A stretch of 44,927 bases of DNA, from NCBI GenBank assembly GCA_007121775.1, contig SKJY01000170.1:1-44927 (forward strand), in the 5' to 3' direction. The stretch comes from Gemmatimonadota bacterium (GTDB taxonomy: Bacteria; Gemmatimonadota; Gemmatimonadetes; Longimicrobiales; Gaopeijiaceae). Shown here one piece after another: positions 18,551-25,320 of the stretch (its first letter is position 1; each line of letters starts with the position of its first letter). The position numbers and the translations under genes were made by a program. The notes beneath the pieces are model-generated. The model made no database searches and had not been told where the DNA came from. It saw nothing but the letters and a program-made list of their open reading frames with translations.

Positions 18551-19108
18551 GTGAAGGTCGTCGTAGGGCTGGGAAATCCCGGTCCGCGCTACGATGCGAC
18601 TCGCCATAATGTGGGATGGTGGGCCGCCGATCGACTGGCGGATGACTGGGGGCTGGGAGGCTTCGAGGCCGAGGGTGCCGCTCTGGTGGCCCGGGGCTCG
18701 GTGGCTTCCCAGCCCGTTGTCGTGGTGAAGCCCACCACCTACATGAACCGGAGCGGGGCCGCCCTGGCCCGGTTCATGGCGGAAAGCCTGGACCCCTCCT
18801 CCGACATGATGGTGCTGGTGGACGATGCCACACGCCCCCCGGGCGGGTTGCGCCTTCGGGGATCGGGGAGCGCAGGTGGGCACAACGGGCTGAAGAGCCT
18901 GGAAGCGCTTCTGGGGAAGGGCTACCCCCGTCTTCGCATCGGTGTGGGCCAACCACCAGCCGGAGTGGACCTGGCCTCCTGGGTGTTGGACGCCATGCCT
19001 CCGGAAGACGAGGATCAGGTGCTGGAGGCGGTGAGCCTGATCCCGGCGGGGCTGCAGGTCTGGCTGCAGGAAGGGCTTGAGGCGGCCATGAACCGCCTTA
19101 ATCGCTGA
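18551..19108 (+). CDS. pth: peptidyl-tRNA hydrolase
   Basis: Pth frees tRNA from peptidyl-tRNA that drops off ribosomes. The 185-residue protein has GLGNPGPRYDATRHNVGWW (Asn and catalytic His region), KPTTYMNRSG and HNGLKSL, all family landmarks. GTG at 18551 is chosen because MKVVVGLGNPG then matches the family N-terminus; AGGTGG immediately upstream is a modest ribosome site. The gene ends in a palindrome shared with the stop codon of the convergent aldolase-like gene. Confidence 0.95.
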   Translation: MKVVVGLGNPGPRYDATRHNVGWWAADRLADDWGLGGFEAEGAALVARGSVASQPVVVVKPTTYMNRSGAALARFMAESLDPSSDMMVLVDDATRPPGGLRLRGSGSAGGHNGLKSLEALLGKGYPRLRIGVGQPPAGVDLASWVLDAMPPEDEDQVLEAVSLIPAGLQVWLQEGLEAAMNRLNR

Positions 19109-19122
19109 GCCCTGGGCTCAGC
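19104..19122. terminator. bidirectional hairpin spanning both stop codons of pth and the convergent gene
   Basis: GCTGAGCCC (19104-19112) and GGGCTCAGC (19114-19122) form a perfect 19-bp palindrome around one T. It contains the pth TGA (19106-19108) on one strand and the aldolase-like TGA (19118-19120) on the other. There is no T-run on either side, so it is a hairpin at a convergent junction rather than a textbook intrinsic terminator. Confidence 0.5.
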
Positions 19123-20209
19123 TCATGGGTACGTACTGAAGGAGACGTCCCTCCACCCGATCGAAGATCTCCTCCAGAGACTCTCCCGTGATGGTAAGGC
19201 CGTGGTTCTTGAGGCCCACCACAGCCCGTTCCGGATGGTCGTGCTCCCGGACGATGTCCGCCACCGCCTTGCCCAGTTCGTACGTTCCGCACGGGTAGTT
19301 GAACTCGGTGGAGCGAACGCCGTCTATCCACGCATGGACGTGCAGGATGGCGCCGACACCGGGGTGCTCCCGGTAGATCATCCAGTGCTCGATGGCGTCC
19401 ACGGACACCCGGCGGGGCTCAACGTCAGGAGGCACGGAGATGACCATGGCCCCCTGGGCTTCATTGTAGTCCTTCACCAGGAGGATGTCCCGACCCACCT
19501 CCTTCAGGTCGGACTTGTCCACGCCCGAGGCGCTCATCCAGAACCTGTCCTCATCGAGTCGCGCCGAGATGTTGCCGTATGAGAGGCCGCCAAGTCCGTA
19601 GAGGCGCTTCAGGTGGCGGCGGTCCCGCTCCGAGAGGATCTCGTCGATGGGGAAGGGAGCGGGGAGGAGGTTCATGGCGTCCAGCCGCTTCCCTGCCTCA
19701 CTGATGGAGCGGGTGATCCGGTCTCCGGACCAGAGCTCTTCCGGGAGATCAGTCTCGAAGATGTTGTCGATGATGAGGCTCGACGTGGCCAGGGGCTCGA
19801 TGCGCGAATAGACCCGCTCGAAGAAGCGGGTCCGGTCCTCATCACCCAGGACCTTGTAGTACCCCTGCTCGGGAGTCACGAAGTGGGCGTCTGGATTCGA
19901 TTCGCCCGGACCGGTGAGTCCGATGAGGAGGTTGGACAGCGAACGAACCAGGAGGGGGTAGATCTCGGGAATCGCCTCGTGAACCGTCTCCACCCCGGGC
20001 TCCACCTCCGTCACCGAGACCACGAACACCGCCTGGGCTCGGCGCCGGAACGGGCGCGCCGTTTCCCGCGGGAAGCAGTTGATGACCAGGGATGCGTCAT
20101 CGGGGTCGGCGACGAAGCGATGCCCCTTGCGAGCCATCACCTCCCGGAGGCCTTTGACGAACCAGTGGAAGCGGGGCTGGTCGAAGTGTCCGGCGAAGGA
20201 AAAATCCAT
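19118..20209 (-). CDS. class II aldolase/adducin-domain protein with an extra N-terminal domain
   Basis: 363 residues. From about residue 175 to the end it matches the class II aldolase/adducin fold: YGNISARL, the zinc-binding HVH (His290, His292) and KNHGLTITGESLEE (His336). Relatives act on sugar phosphates, for example fuculose- or ribulose-phosphate aldolases or epimerases. The first 170 residues (FSFAGHFDQPRFHWF onward) form a separate domain I do not recognise, present in no textbook aldolase of this class. It is the only - strand gene in the first 40 kb and stands alone. Substrate unknown. Confidence 0.75.
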   Translation of the reverse strand: MDFSFAGHFDQPRFHWFVKGLREVMARKGHRFVADPDDASLVINCFPRETARPFRRRAQAVFVVSVTEVEPGVETVHEAIPEIYPLLVRSLSNLLIGLTGPGESNPDAHFVTPEQGYYKVLGDEDRTRFFERVYSRIEPLATSSLIIDNIFETDLPEELWSGDRITRSISEAGKRLDAMNLLPAPFPIDEILSERDRRHLKRLYGLGGLSYGNISARLDEDRFWMSASGVDKSDLKEVGRDILLVKDYNEAQGAMVISVPPDVEPRRVSVDAIEHWMIYREHPGVGAILHVHAWIDGVRSTEFNYPCGTYELGKAVADIVREHDHPERAVVGLKNHGLTITGESLEEIFDRVEGRLLQYVPMS

Positions 20210-20537
20210 GAGGTTCCAGGGTGTTTCGGCTGATGGCGATTGCCCGGCCCGACGGGCCGCCGACCGGTAACGATCCGATAACCCGACAAAGCTCTAGGTA
20301 ACGCCGACTTCCCGCAAGGGGGCTAGAAGGCCTGGGAAGTGGTGGTCCTTTCCAACGGAGCCGGAGAGGCTGGGCGCGAACCTTTGACCTCCATACTGCC
20401 GAAGCAGTAACTTTCCAGGCTACGTCTCGGCCATGGGAGGGTATCCCCGGCTTCACCGGGCCGCCTGACTCCCGAGGGCGCCTTCACGGCCCTGTGGCCG
20501 GCCCCCGGCTCTCTCCATTCCCCAGGAATCCAACTTC
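20210..20537. other. 328-bp gene-free region between divergent aldolase-like gene and ychF
   Basis: It holds a 15-bp dyad CGGCCCG-A-CGGGCCG at 20245-20259, 36 bp upstream of the - strand ATG, which could be an operator. The candidate ychF promoter is at 20384-20413. A roughly 120-nt transcribed leader contains small hairpins, for example CCCGG/CCGGG at 20446-20460 and CGGCC/GGCCG around 20489-20502. No coding potential or known riboswitch is apparent. Confidence 0.4.
20384..20413 (+). promoter_or_regulatory. candidate promoter for ychF
   Basis: TTGACC (20384-20389), an 18-bp spacer and TAACTT (20408-20413). This predicts a leader of about 115-120 nt before the ychF ATG. Confidence 0.5.
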
Positions 20538-21638
20538 ATGCTGAAAGCAGGAATCGTAGGCCTCCCCAACGTGGGCAAGTCATCCTTGTTCAATGCCCTG
20601 ACCGCTCAGGGCGCACCGTCCGAGAACTACCCATTCTGCACCGTGGATCCCAACATCGGTACCGTGGAGGTCCCGGATCCCCGTCTGGACCGCATCCACG
20701 ACCTGGTGGCCTCGCGCCAGAAGGTCCCCACGGTAGTGCAGTTCGTGGACATCGCCGGGCTGGTCAAGGGGGCTTCGGAGGGAGAGGGGTTGGGGAACAA
20801 GTTCCTGGGGAACATCCGGGAGGTGGACGCGGTGGTCCACGTGCTTCGCTGCTTCGACGATCCGGACGTCACCCATGTCCTGGGAGACGTGGACCCCCTT
20901 CGGGACCGGGAGGTGGTGAACGCCGAGTTGGCCCTGGCGGATCTGGCCACGGTGGAGACCCGCCTCGAGAAGACCGTGCGCCGGGCCCGGTCAGGGGAAC
21001 GGGAGGCACAGGAAGAACACGCCCTTCTGGAACGACTCCAGGAGCAACTGGGCTCGGGTGGCCCGGTCCGCGCCCTGGAATTCTCCGACCGGGAGCGAAA
21101 GGCGCTGAAGGGCTTTCAGCTTCTCACCGCCAAGCCCGTCCTCTACCTGGGGAACGTGACCGAGGGCGACCTGCCTGACGGCGAGAACGAATGGACCCGG
21201 AAGGTGCGGGAGGTGTTGTCGAAGGAGGAGCCGGACGCCCGTATGGTCACACTCTGCTCGGCCATCGAGGCTGAACTGGCCGAACTGGACGACGCTGACA
21301 GGGTTGAATTCCTTGCTGACCTGGGCATCCCGGAGCCCGGCCTGCACCGTCTGATCCGGGCAACGTACAACCTTCTCGGTCTCGTCACCTTTTTCACGGC
21401 CGGTGAGAAGGAGTCCCGGGCCTGGACCGTGCGAGACGGGGCACTGGCCCCGGAAGCGGCGGGGACGATCCACTCCGACTTCGAGCGAGGGTTCATCCGC
21501 GCCGAAACCATCGGGTTTGAGGAGTTTGAAGGAGTGGGGTCGCTCAAGGCCGCCCGGGAAGAGGGACTGATCCGATCGGAGGGCAAGGAGTACCGGGTCC
21601 GGGACGGGGACATCATGCTCTTCCGCTTCAACGTCTGA
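20538..21638 (+). CDS. ychF: redox-regulated ATPase/GTPase YchF (Obg family)
   Basis: A ribosome-associated P-loop ATPase of the Obg-related family linked to translation fidelity and oxidative stress. The 366-residue protein starts with GIVGLPNVGKSSLFNAL, has VDIAGLVKGASEGEGLGNKF, the coiled-coil insertion, and a C-terminal TGS domain (ESRAWTVRDGALAPEAAG to the end). Length and motif order are standard. It precedes the ribosomal protein cluster but has its own candidate promoter. Confidence 0.96.
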   Translation: MLKAGIVGLPNVGKSSLFNALTAQGAPSENYPFCTVDPNIGTVEVPDPRLDRIHDLVASRQKVPTVVQFVDIAGLVKGASEGEGLGNKFLGNIREVDAVVHVLRCFDDPDVTHVLGDVDPLRDREVVNAELALADLATVETRLEKTVRRARSGEREAQEEHALLERLQEQLGSGGPVRALEFSDRERKALKGFQLLTAKPVLYLGNVTEGDLPDGENEWTRKVREVLSKEEPDARMVTLCSAIEAELAELDDADRVEFLADLGIPEPGLHRLIRATYNLLGLVTFFTAGEKESRAWTVRDGALAPEAAGTIHSDFERGFIRAETIGFEEFEGVGSLKAAREEGLIRSEGKEYRVRDGDIMLFRFNV

Positions 21639-21651
21639 ATCCGCTGCCCGG

Positions 21652-21680
21652 TTGAAGTGTCCGCCCGGCGGGTCTATCTT
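21652..21680 (+). promoter_or_regulatory. candidate promoter for the S6-S18 / L9 cluster
   Basis: TTGAAG (21652-21657), a 17-bp spacer and TATCTT (21675-21680), 72 bp before the start codon of the fused ribosomal protein gene. It is among the best promoter-like matches in the window. Confidence 0.6.
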
Positions 21681-21752
21681 CCTTAGCTTCGCCCGCTCCG
21701 CGTCGACGCGGGGCCCGTTCACACAGACGGACCATGGGGACCAACAGAGTTC

Positions 21753-22397
21753 ATGAGAAACTACGAGATCGTCTACATCTTCCATCCGGCCCTCGACGAG
21801 GAAACGGTCACCGGCAAGCTCGAGCGCTTCCACGGCATTCTCACCGCTGCGGAGGGAGCTGAGGTGGTGGAGGTGGATCACTGGGGCGTCCGTGCCCTCG
21901 CATACGAGATCAAGGATCAGGGCCAGGGATACTACGTCGTCGCCCACGTCACCACCGAGGCCTCGGCGCTCCCCGAGTTCGAGCGGATCCTCAAGCTGGA
22001 CGAAGATCTGATGCGCCACCTGGTGGTGATCAACGAGGGAGAACCCACCACCGGAATGTCCATCTTCGCCGACGAGCCTGAGTCGGCCGCCTCCTCCGAC
22101 GACGATGACGATGATGACGAGGAGGACGAAGACGAGGACGAGTTCGAGGATGATGGGACTTCCCCTCCTGAGTTCTCCGGTGGCCGGGGGCGTCGTCGCC
22201 GGGTCGAGGGTCCCCGCATCGAGCTTCTGAATTACAAGGATGTGGGCACCCTCTCCCGCTTCGTGACCGAGCAGGGCAAGATCCTGCCTAAGCGGACCAC
22301 CAAGGTCACGGCGCGCTTCCAGCGGGGTCTCGGGACTGCGGTGAAGAGAGCCAGATTCCTGGCCCTGCTCCCGTACGTGCAGGACCACGACCGATAG
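21753..22397 (+). CDS. rpsF-rpsR: fused 30S ribosomal proteins S6 and S18
   Basis: One uninterrupted 214-residue frame. Residues 1 to about 100 are S6 ([35 protein letters not shown]). A strongly acidic linker follows (residues 116-134, nearly all Asp/Glu), then a basic patch GGRGRRRR. Residues about 153-214 are S18 ([40 protein letters not shown]). The S18 core is complete; only its usual basic N-terminal arm is replaced. No in-frame ATG, GTG or TTG lies between linker and S18 core, so S18 is not separately initiated. S6 and S18 normally pair on the 30S platform. The usual ssb between rpsF and rpsR is absent; a DUF2232 gene and rplI follow. No separate rpsR is in the window. Confidence 0.93.
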   Translation: MRNYEIVYIFHPALDEETVTGKLERFHGILTAAEGAEVVEVDHWGVRALAYEIKDQGQGYYVVAHVTTEASALPEFERILKLDEDLMRHLVVINEGEPTTGMSIFADEPESAASSDDDDDDDEEDEDEDEFEDDGTSPPEFSGGRGRRRRVEGPRIELLNYKDVGTLSRFVTEQGKILPKRTTKVTARFQRGLGTAVKRARFLALLPYVQDHDR

Positions 22398-22405
22398 GAG
22401 TAGCG

Positions 22406-23359
22406 GTGGAAGAGGTGAGAGGACGCGAGCGACGGTGGCTCCGCCCTCTGGGGCTCTTCCTCCTTGTCCTGGCGCTGGGGATCGGGCACCCCTTCATCCT
22501 TGTGGGGGTGCCCTTCATCCTACTGGCCCTGGTGGTACCGGGAGGGAGGCTCAGAAGCTTGATCCTGGGCTTGGCCCTCCTGATCCTCCTCTTCCCTCTT
22601 CCGGGTCCTTCCGCGGAAGGGCTCTGGTTCGCGGAGCGGGGGTGGGCCATCCTGGCAGGGGGGTGGTTCCTCGCCCTGGGTTGGGCGCTTCCCCACCGGT
22701 CGGTACTTGAACGAGGGTTGATGGCCGTCGCCGGGGCCCTTGGCTCAGCGGGGTTGATCCTGCTGGGGGTCGGTGGCACGGCGCGGATCCAGACGTTGGT
22801 GGAAGAGCGCCTCCGGGCCGGGGCGGAAGCCACCGGGGCGCTTCTGGGGGCCTTCTCCGACGGTGGTGAGGGCGAGATGGTGGGAGCCCTGGTGCAAACC
22901 ATGGAGCGGACGGCGGAGATCCAGGCAGATCTCTTCCCCGCGCTCCTGGGGTTGGCGACTCTGGCGGCTCTGGGAACGGCGTGGTGGCTCTACATCCGGG
23001 CCTCCACAGGCTCGGACGCCGGCCTGGGCCCGTTGGCGAGATTCCGGTTTCCGGATCCGCTGATCTGGCTGCTCATCGTCGGATTGACGTTGGTGCTGGC
23101 CTTCGGGTGGGAGCAGGGATGGGGTCGAGCGGGGGCGAACCTCGCGGTATTCATGGGAGGGTTGTACACCTTCCGGGGAGTTGGTGTGGCGTTGGCCCTC
23201 TCAGGAGGGCTTTCCTGGCCCGCCTGGCTGATCCTGGTGGGGGTGGCGCTGTTGGCTCCACCCATCCTGATCACGGGGGCCTTGATCATTGGTGTGGGTG
23301 ACTCCTGGTTTGACCTGCGCGCCCGAGGGGCGGCGGGCGAGACCACGGGGTCCGGATAG
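22406..23359 (+). CDS. DUF2232 / YybS-like multi-spanning membrane protein
   Basis: 317 residues with about eight hydrophobic segments (for example LGLFLLVLALGIGHPFILVG and LIWLLIVGLTLVLAFG). Position between the S6/S18 gene and rplI matches where YybS-type DUF2232 proteins sit in many bacteria. Their role is unknown. GTG at 22406 starts 8 bp after the S6-S18 stop, so it is probably cotranscribed. The assignment rests on hydropathy pattern and gene order rather than strong motifs. Confidence 0.7.
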   Translation: MEEVRGRERRWLRPLGLFLLVLALGIGHPFILVGVPFILLALVVPGGRLRSLILGLALLILLFPLPGPSAEGLWFAERGWAILAGGWFLALGWALPHRSVLERGLMAVAGALGSAGLILLGVGGTARIQTLVEERLRAGAEATGALLGAFSDGGEGEMVGALVQTMERTAEIQADLFPALLGLATLAALGTAWWLYIRASTGSDAGLGPLARFRFPDPLIWLLIVGLTLVLAFGWEQGWGRAGANLAVFMGGLYTFRGVGVALALSGGLSWPAWLILVGVALLAPPILITGALIIGVGDSWFDLRARGAAGETTGSG

Positions 23360-23378
23360 ATCTGCAAGGAGTGCGATC

Positions 23379-23834
23379 ATGAAGTTGATTCTGAAGGAGT
23401 CCGTGGAAAACCTGGGGCAGCCCGGGGACGTCGTCACCGTGAAGCCCGGATATGCCCGGAACTTCCTTCTCCCGCAGGGACTGGCCTACGAGGCCTCAGC
23501 CGGCAATCTGCGTCGGATCGAGGAGGAGAAGCGGCAGGCCGAGGAGCGGTCTCGCCGGGACATGCTGGAGGCCCGTCGTTGCGCCTCCCAGATCGATGAG
23601 GTGTCCCTCACCTTCGAAGCGCTGGCCTCGGAAGAGGGCCGTCTTTTCGGCAGCATCTCCGCGCAGGATGTGGTGGAGCGGCTGAACGCCCTCGATCTGG
23701 ATTTCCAGGTGGAGCGTCGTCAGGTCATTCTGGAAGAGCCTCTCAAGGAAGTGGGCGTCTACCAGGTCCCCGTCCGGCTCCACTCCCAGGTTGAGGTGGA
23801 GGTAGAGGTCCGGGTCACCCGGGAGGAAGGCTGA
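23379..23834 (+). CDS. rplI: 50S ribosomal protein L9
   Basis: L9 is the elongated two-domain protein at the L1 side of the 50S subunit. The 151-residue protein shows MKLILKESVENLGQPGDVV, VKPGYARNFLLPQGLA, a charged connecting helix and the C-terminal domain (LFGSISAQDVVERL). ATG at 23379 is preceded by AAGGAG at 23366-23371, a clear ribosome site. The end of the gene itself contains GGGAGGAAGG, which probably serves as the ribosome site of rsfS. Confidence 0.96.
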   Translation: MKLILKESVENLGQPGDVVTVKPGYARNFLLPQGLAYEASAGNLRRIEEEKRQAEERSRRDMLEARRCASQIDEVSLTFEALASEEGRLFGSISAQDVVERLNALDLDFQVERRQVILEEPLKEVGVYQVPVRLHSQVEVEVEVRVTREEG

Positions 23835-24208
23835 GTCGGGACGACTCCGCCGCGACCGGGTGGGAGGGTGAGCCGGACCATCTGACCCGTGCGGCGGAGT
23901 TGGCCCTTGAGCGGAAGGCGGAGGGGGTCCTGGCCATGGATCTCCGGGATATCTCCTCGGCCACCGATTTCTTCCTGCTGGCCACTGGTCGGTCCGATAC
24001 CCAGGTGCAGGCCATCGCCGAGCACGTAATCGACGAGCTGAAGAAGGGGGGAGTCCGTCCGAGTCACGTGGAAGGCTTGGCGGAGGGTCGCTGGGTGCTC
24101 ATCGACTACTTCGATGTGGTGGTTCACGTCTTCCACACCGCCGCCCGGGAGTTCTATCAGTTGGAAGGCCTCTGGGGTGACGCCCCCACCCGGTCCTTTG
24201 AGGGGTAG
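23831..24208 (+). CDS. rsfS: ribosomal silencing factor RsfS, probable CTG start
   Basis: RsfS binds L14 and blocks subunit joining in starved cells. The conserved body is clear: DLRDISSATDFFLLATGRS, HVEGLAEGRWVLIDYFDVVVHVFH, REFYQLEGLW. The first canonical start in frame, TTG at 23900, would cut helix 1 in half (ALERKAEGVLAMDL). The frame is open upstream to a CTG at 23831 that overlaps the rplI stop as CTGA, with GGAGG 4 nt upstream, giving 125 residues and restoring the helix (HLTRAAELALERKAE). I therefore extend to 23831, but the start is uncertain. Confidence 0.85.
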   Translation: MSRDDSAATGWEGEPDHLTRAAELALERKAEGVLAMDLRDISSATDFFLLATGRSDTQVQAIAEHVIDELKKGGVRPSHVEGLAEGRWVLIDYFDVVVHVFHTAAREFYQLEGLWGDAPTRSFEG

Positions 24209-24219
24209 CGCCTTTTCGA

Positions 24220-24249
24220 TTGCCCGACGATCAGGGGCGGCGTTACCTT
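24220..24249 (+). promoter_or_regulatory. candidate promoter for the ParA-like gene and smc
   Basis: TTGCCC (24220-24225), an 18-bp spacer and TACCTT (24244-24249), 64 bp before the ATG at 24313. The -10 box is the same as at prs. Confidence 0.45.
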
Positions 24250-24312
24250 CGCCCCAGAGTCGGCCCGGGGACCTTCGCCCCGGTTCCAGGGAACCCCCTC
24301 TCCCGTGATCCC

Positions 24313-25320
24313 ATGGCCTCCCAATCTCCCGTGGTCCAGTCCTTCGACCCTGACTCCAGCTCCCTACCGGAGTCCCTCCAGGACCTGACGGATCCCAGGG
24401 TCCAGGTGGTGGCGCTACTGGCTGATCCCGCTACCCGAGAGAGTGGCTGGGCCCCCCGTGCCGCCGTGGCGCTGGCCCGAGGCCTGGCCGATCTGGAGCG
24501 GCAAGTTCTTCTGATGGACGGAGATGCCGCGGATCCCGCCCTTCACCACCAGTTGCGGGTGGGCAATGGGGAGGGTGTGGCCGACGCTGTGCTCTTTGGC
24601 GTCTCGCCGGACCGGATCGCTCTTCCCCACGACGGTGGGTTCCGCTTCGCCCCCGCCGGCACCGTGGTGGCCGATCCGTCGGCCGTGCTACGTCACCCTC
24701 GCTGGTCCGCCGTTCTGTCCCAGTGCCGGGATTCCGGGCTTCTGGTGCTCCTGTATCTCCCAGCCGGTCTGTCGGGAGCGGAGGGGTTGGCAGGCGAAGC
24801 GGACCGGGTCGTGCGCCTCAAGAGCGCTCTCTCCGCAGGGATGGATGGAGGCCTTTCCGGAGTCATTCTGCACCCGGCGCGTTCCACCCCCACGCCGTCG
24901 TCGGAGCGCCCAACCGCCCCCGCGGCAACCGAGGCCGCCCCGGCTGGAGGCACCACCGAAGGGGAAGAGTTGCAGGAGGCCGGTGCACCGGTCGGCGCAC
25001 AGGCGGCCCCCATGGCGACGGACTCCGCTCCCACTCCATCGGACGGCGCATCGCAGGCGGTTCCTGCCGGCGACACCGGCTCCGCCGCCCGCCCCTCTCA
25101 GGGCTCTGCCTCCTCTCCATCGCCCCCTGTCCCGGCCGCAGCACCTGAGACACCCGGGTCCCGGACCGGTTTCTGGCTCCTGGTGATCCTGCTTTTGGTG
25201 GCACTGGGCTTGGTGGTCGCGGCGCTCCTGGGGTATGTGGAGATCCCAGGCATCACGCCCGTGGCTGCGGAGGCGTCAGCCGGGGTATTGCCGCCGACGG
25301 AGCTTCTACGGAGCCCATGA
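24313..25320 (+). CDS. ParA/MinD-like protein with degenerate nucleotide site and C-terminal membrane anchor
   Basis: 335 residues. Residues about 30-200 follow the ParA/BY-kinase layout: a first strand VQVVALLADP, a helix AAVALARGLADLERQ, then VLLMDGDAADPALHHQL, which matches the RVLLIDADLRRPSLH pattern of these ATPases. But where a GKST P-loop should be there is RESGWAPRA, and the Walker B equivalent (VLLYLPAG) lacks Asp. Residues about 200-290 are a Pro/Ala/Ser-rich linker; a single transmembrane helix (FWLLVILLLVALGLVVAALL) follows near the C-terminus. The stop overlaps the smc start (ATGA at 25317). Probably a non-catalytic membrane adaptor; function unknown. The ATG has no clear ribosome site. 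Confidence 0.7.
   Translation: MASQSPVVQSFDPDSSSLPESLQDLTDPRVQVVALLADPATRESGWAPRAAVALARGLADLERQVLLMDGDAADPALHHQLRVGNGEGVADAVLFGVSPDRIALPHDGGFRFAPAGTVVADPSAVLRHPRWSAVLSQCRDSGLLVLLYLPAGLSGAEGLAGEADRVVRLKSALSAGMDGGLSGVILHPARSTPTPSSERPTAPAATEAAPAGGTTEGEELQEAGAPVGAQAAPMATDSAPTPSDGASQAVPAGDTGSAARPSQGSASSPSPPVPAAAPETPGSRTGFWLLVILLLVALGLVVAALLGYVEIPGITPVAAEASAGVLPPTELLRSP

Noticed and set aside
20991-22388. 465-codon open frame antisense to ychF and the S6-S18 gene
   Set aside because: Covers two certain genes on the opposite strand and reads as composition-driven sequence.
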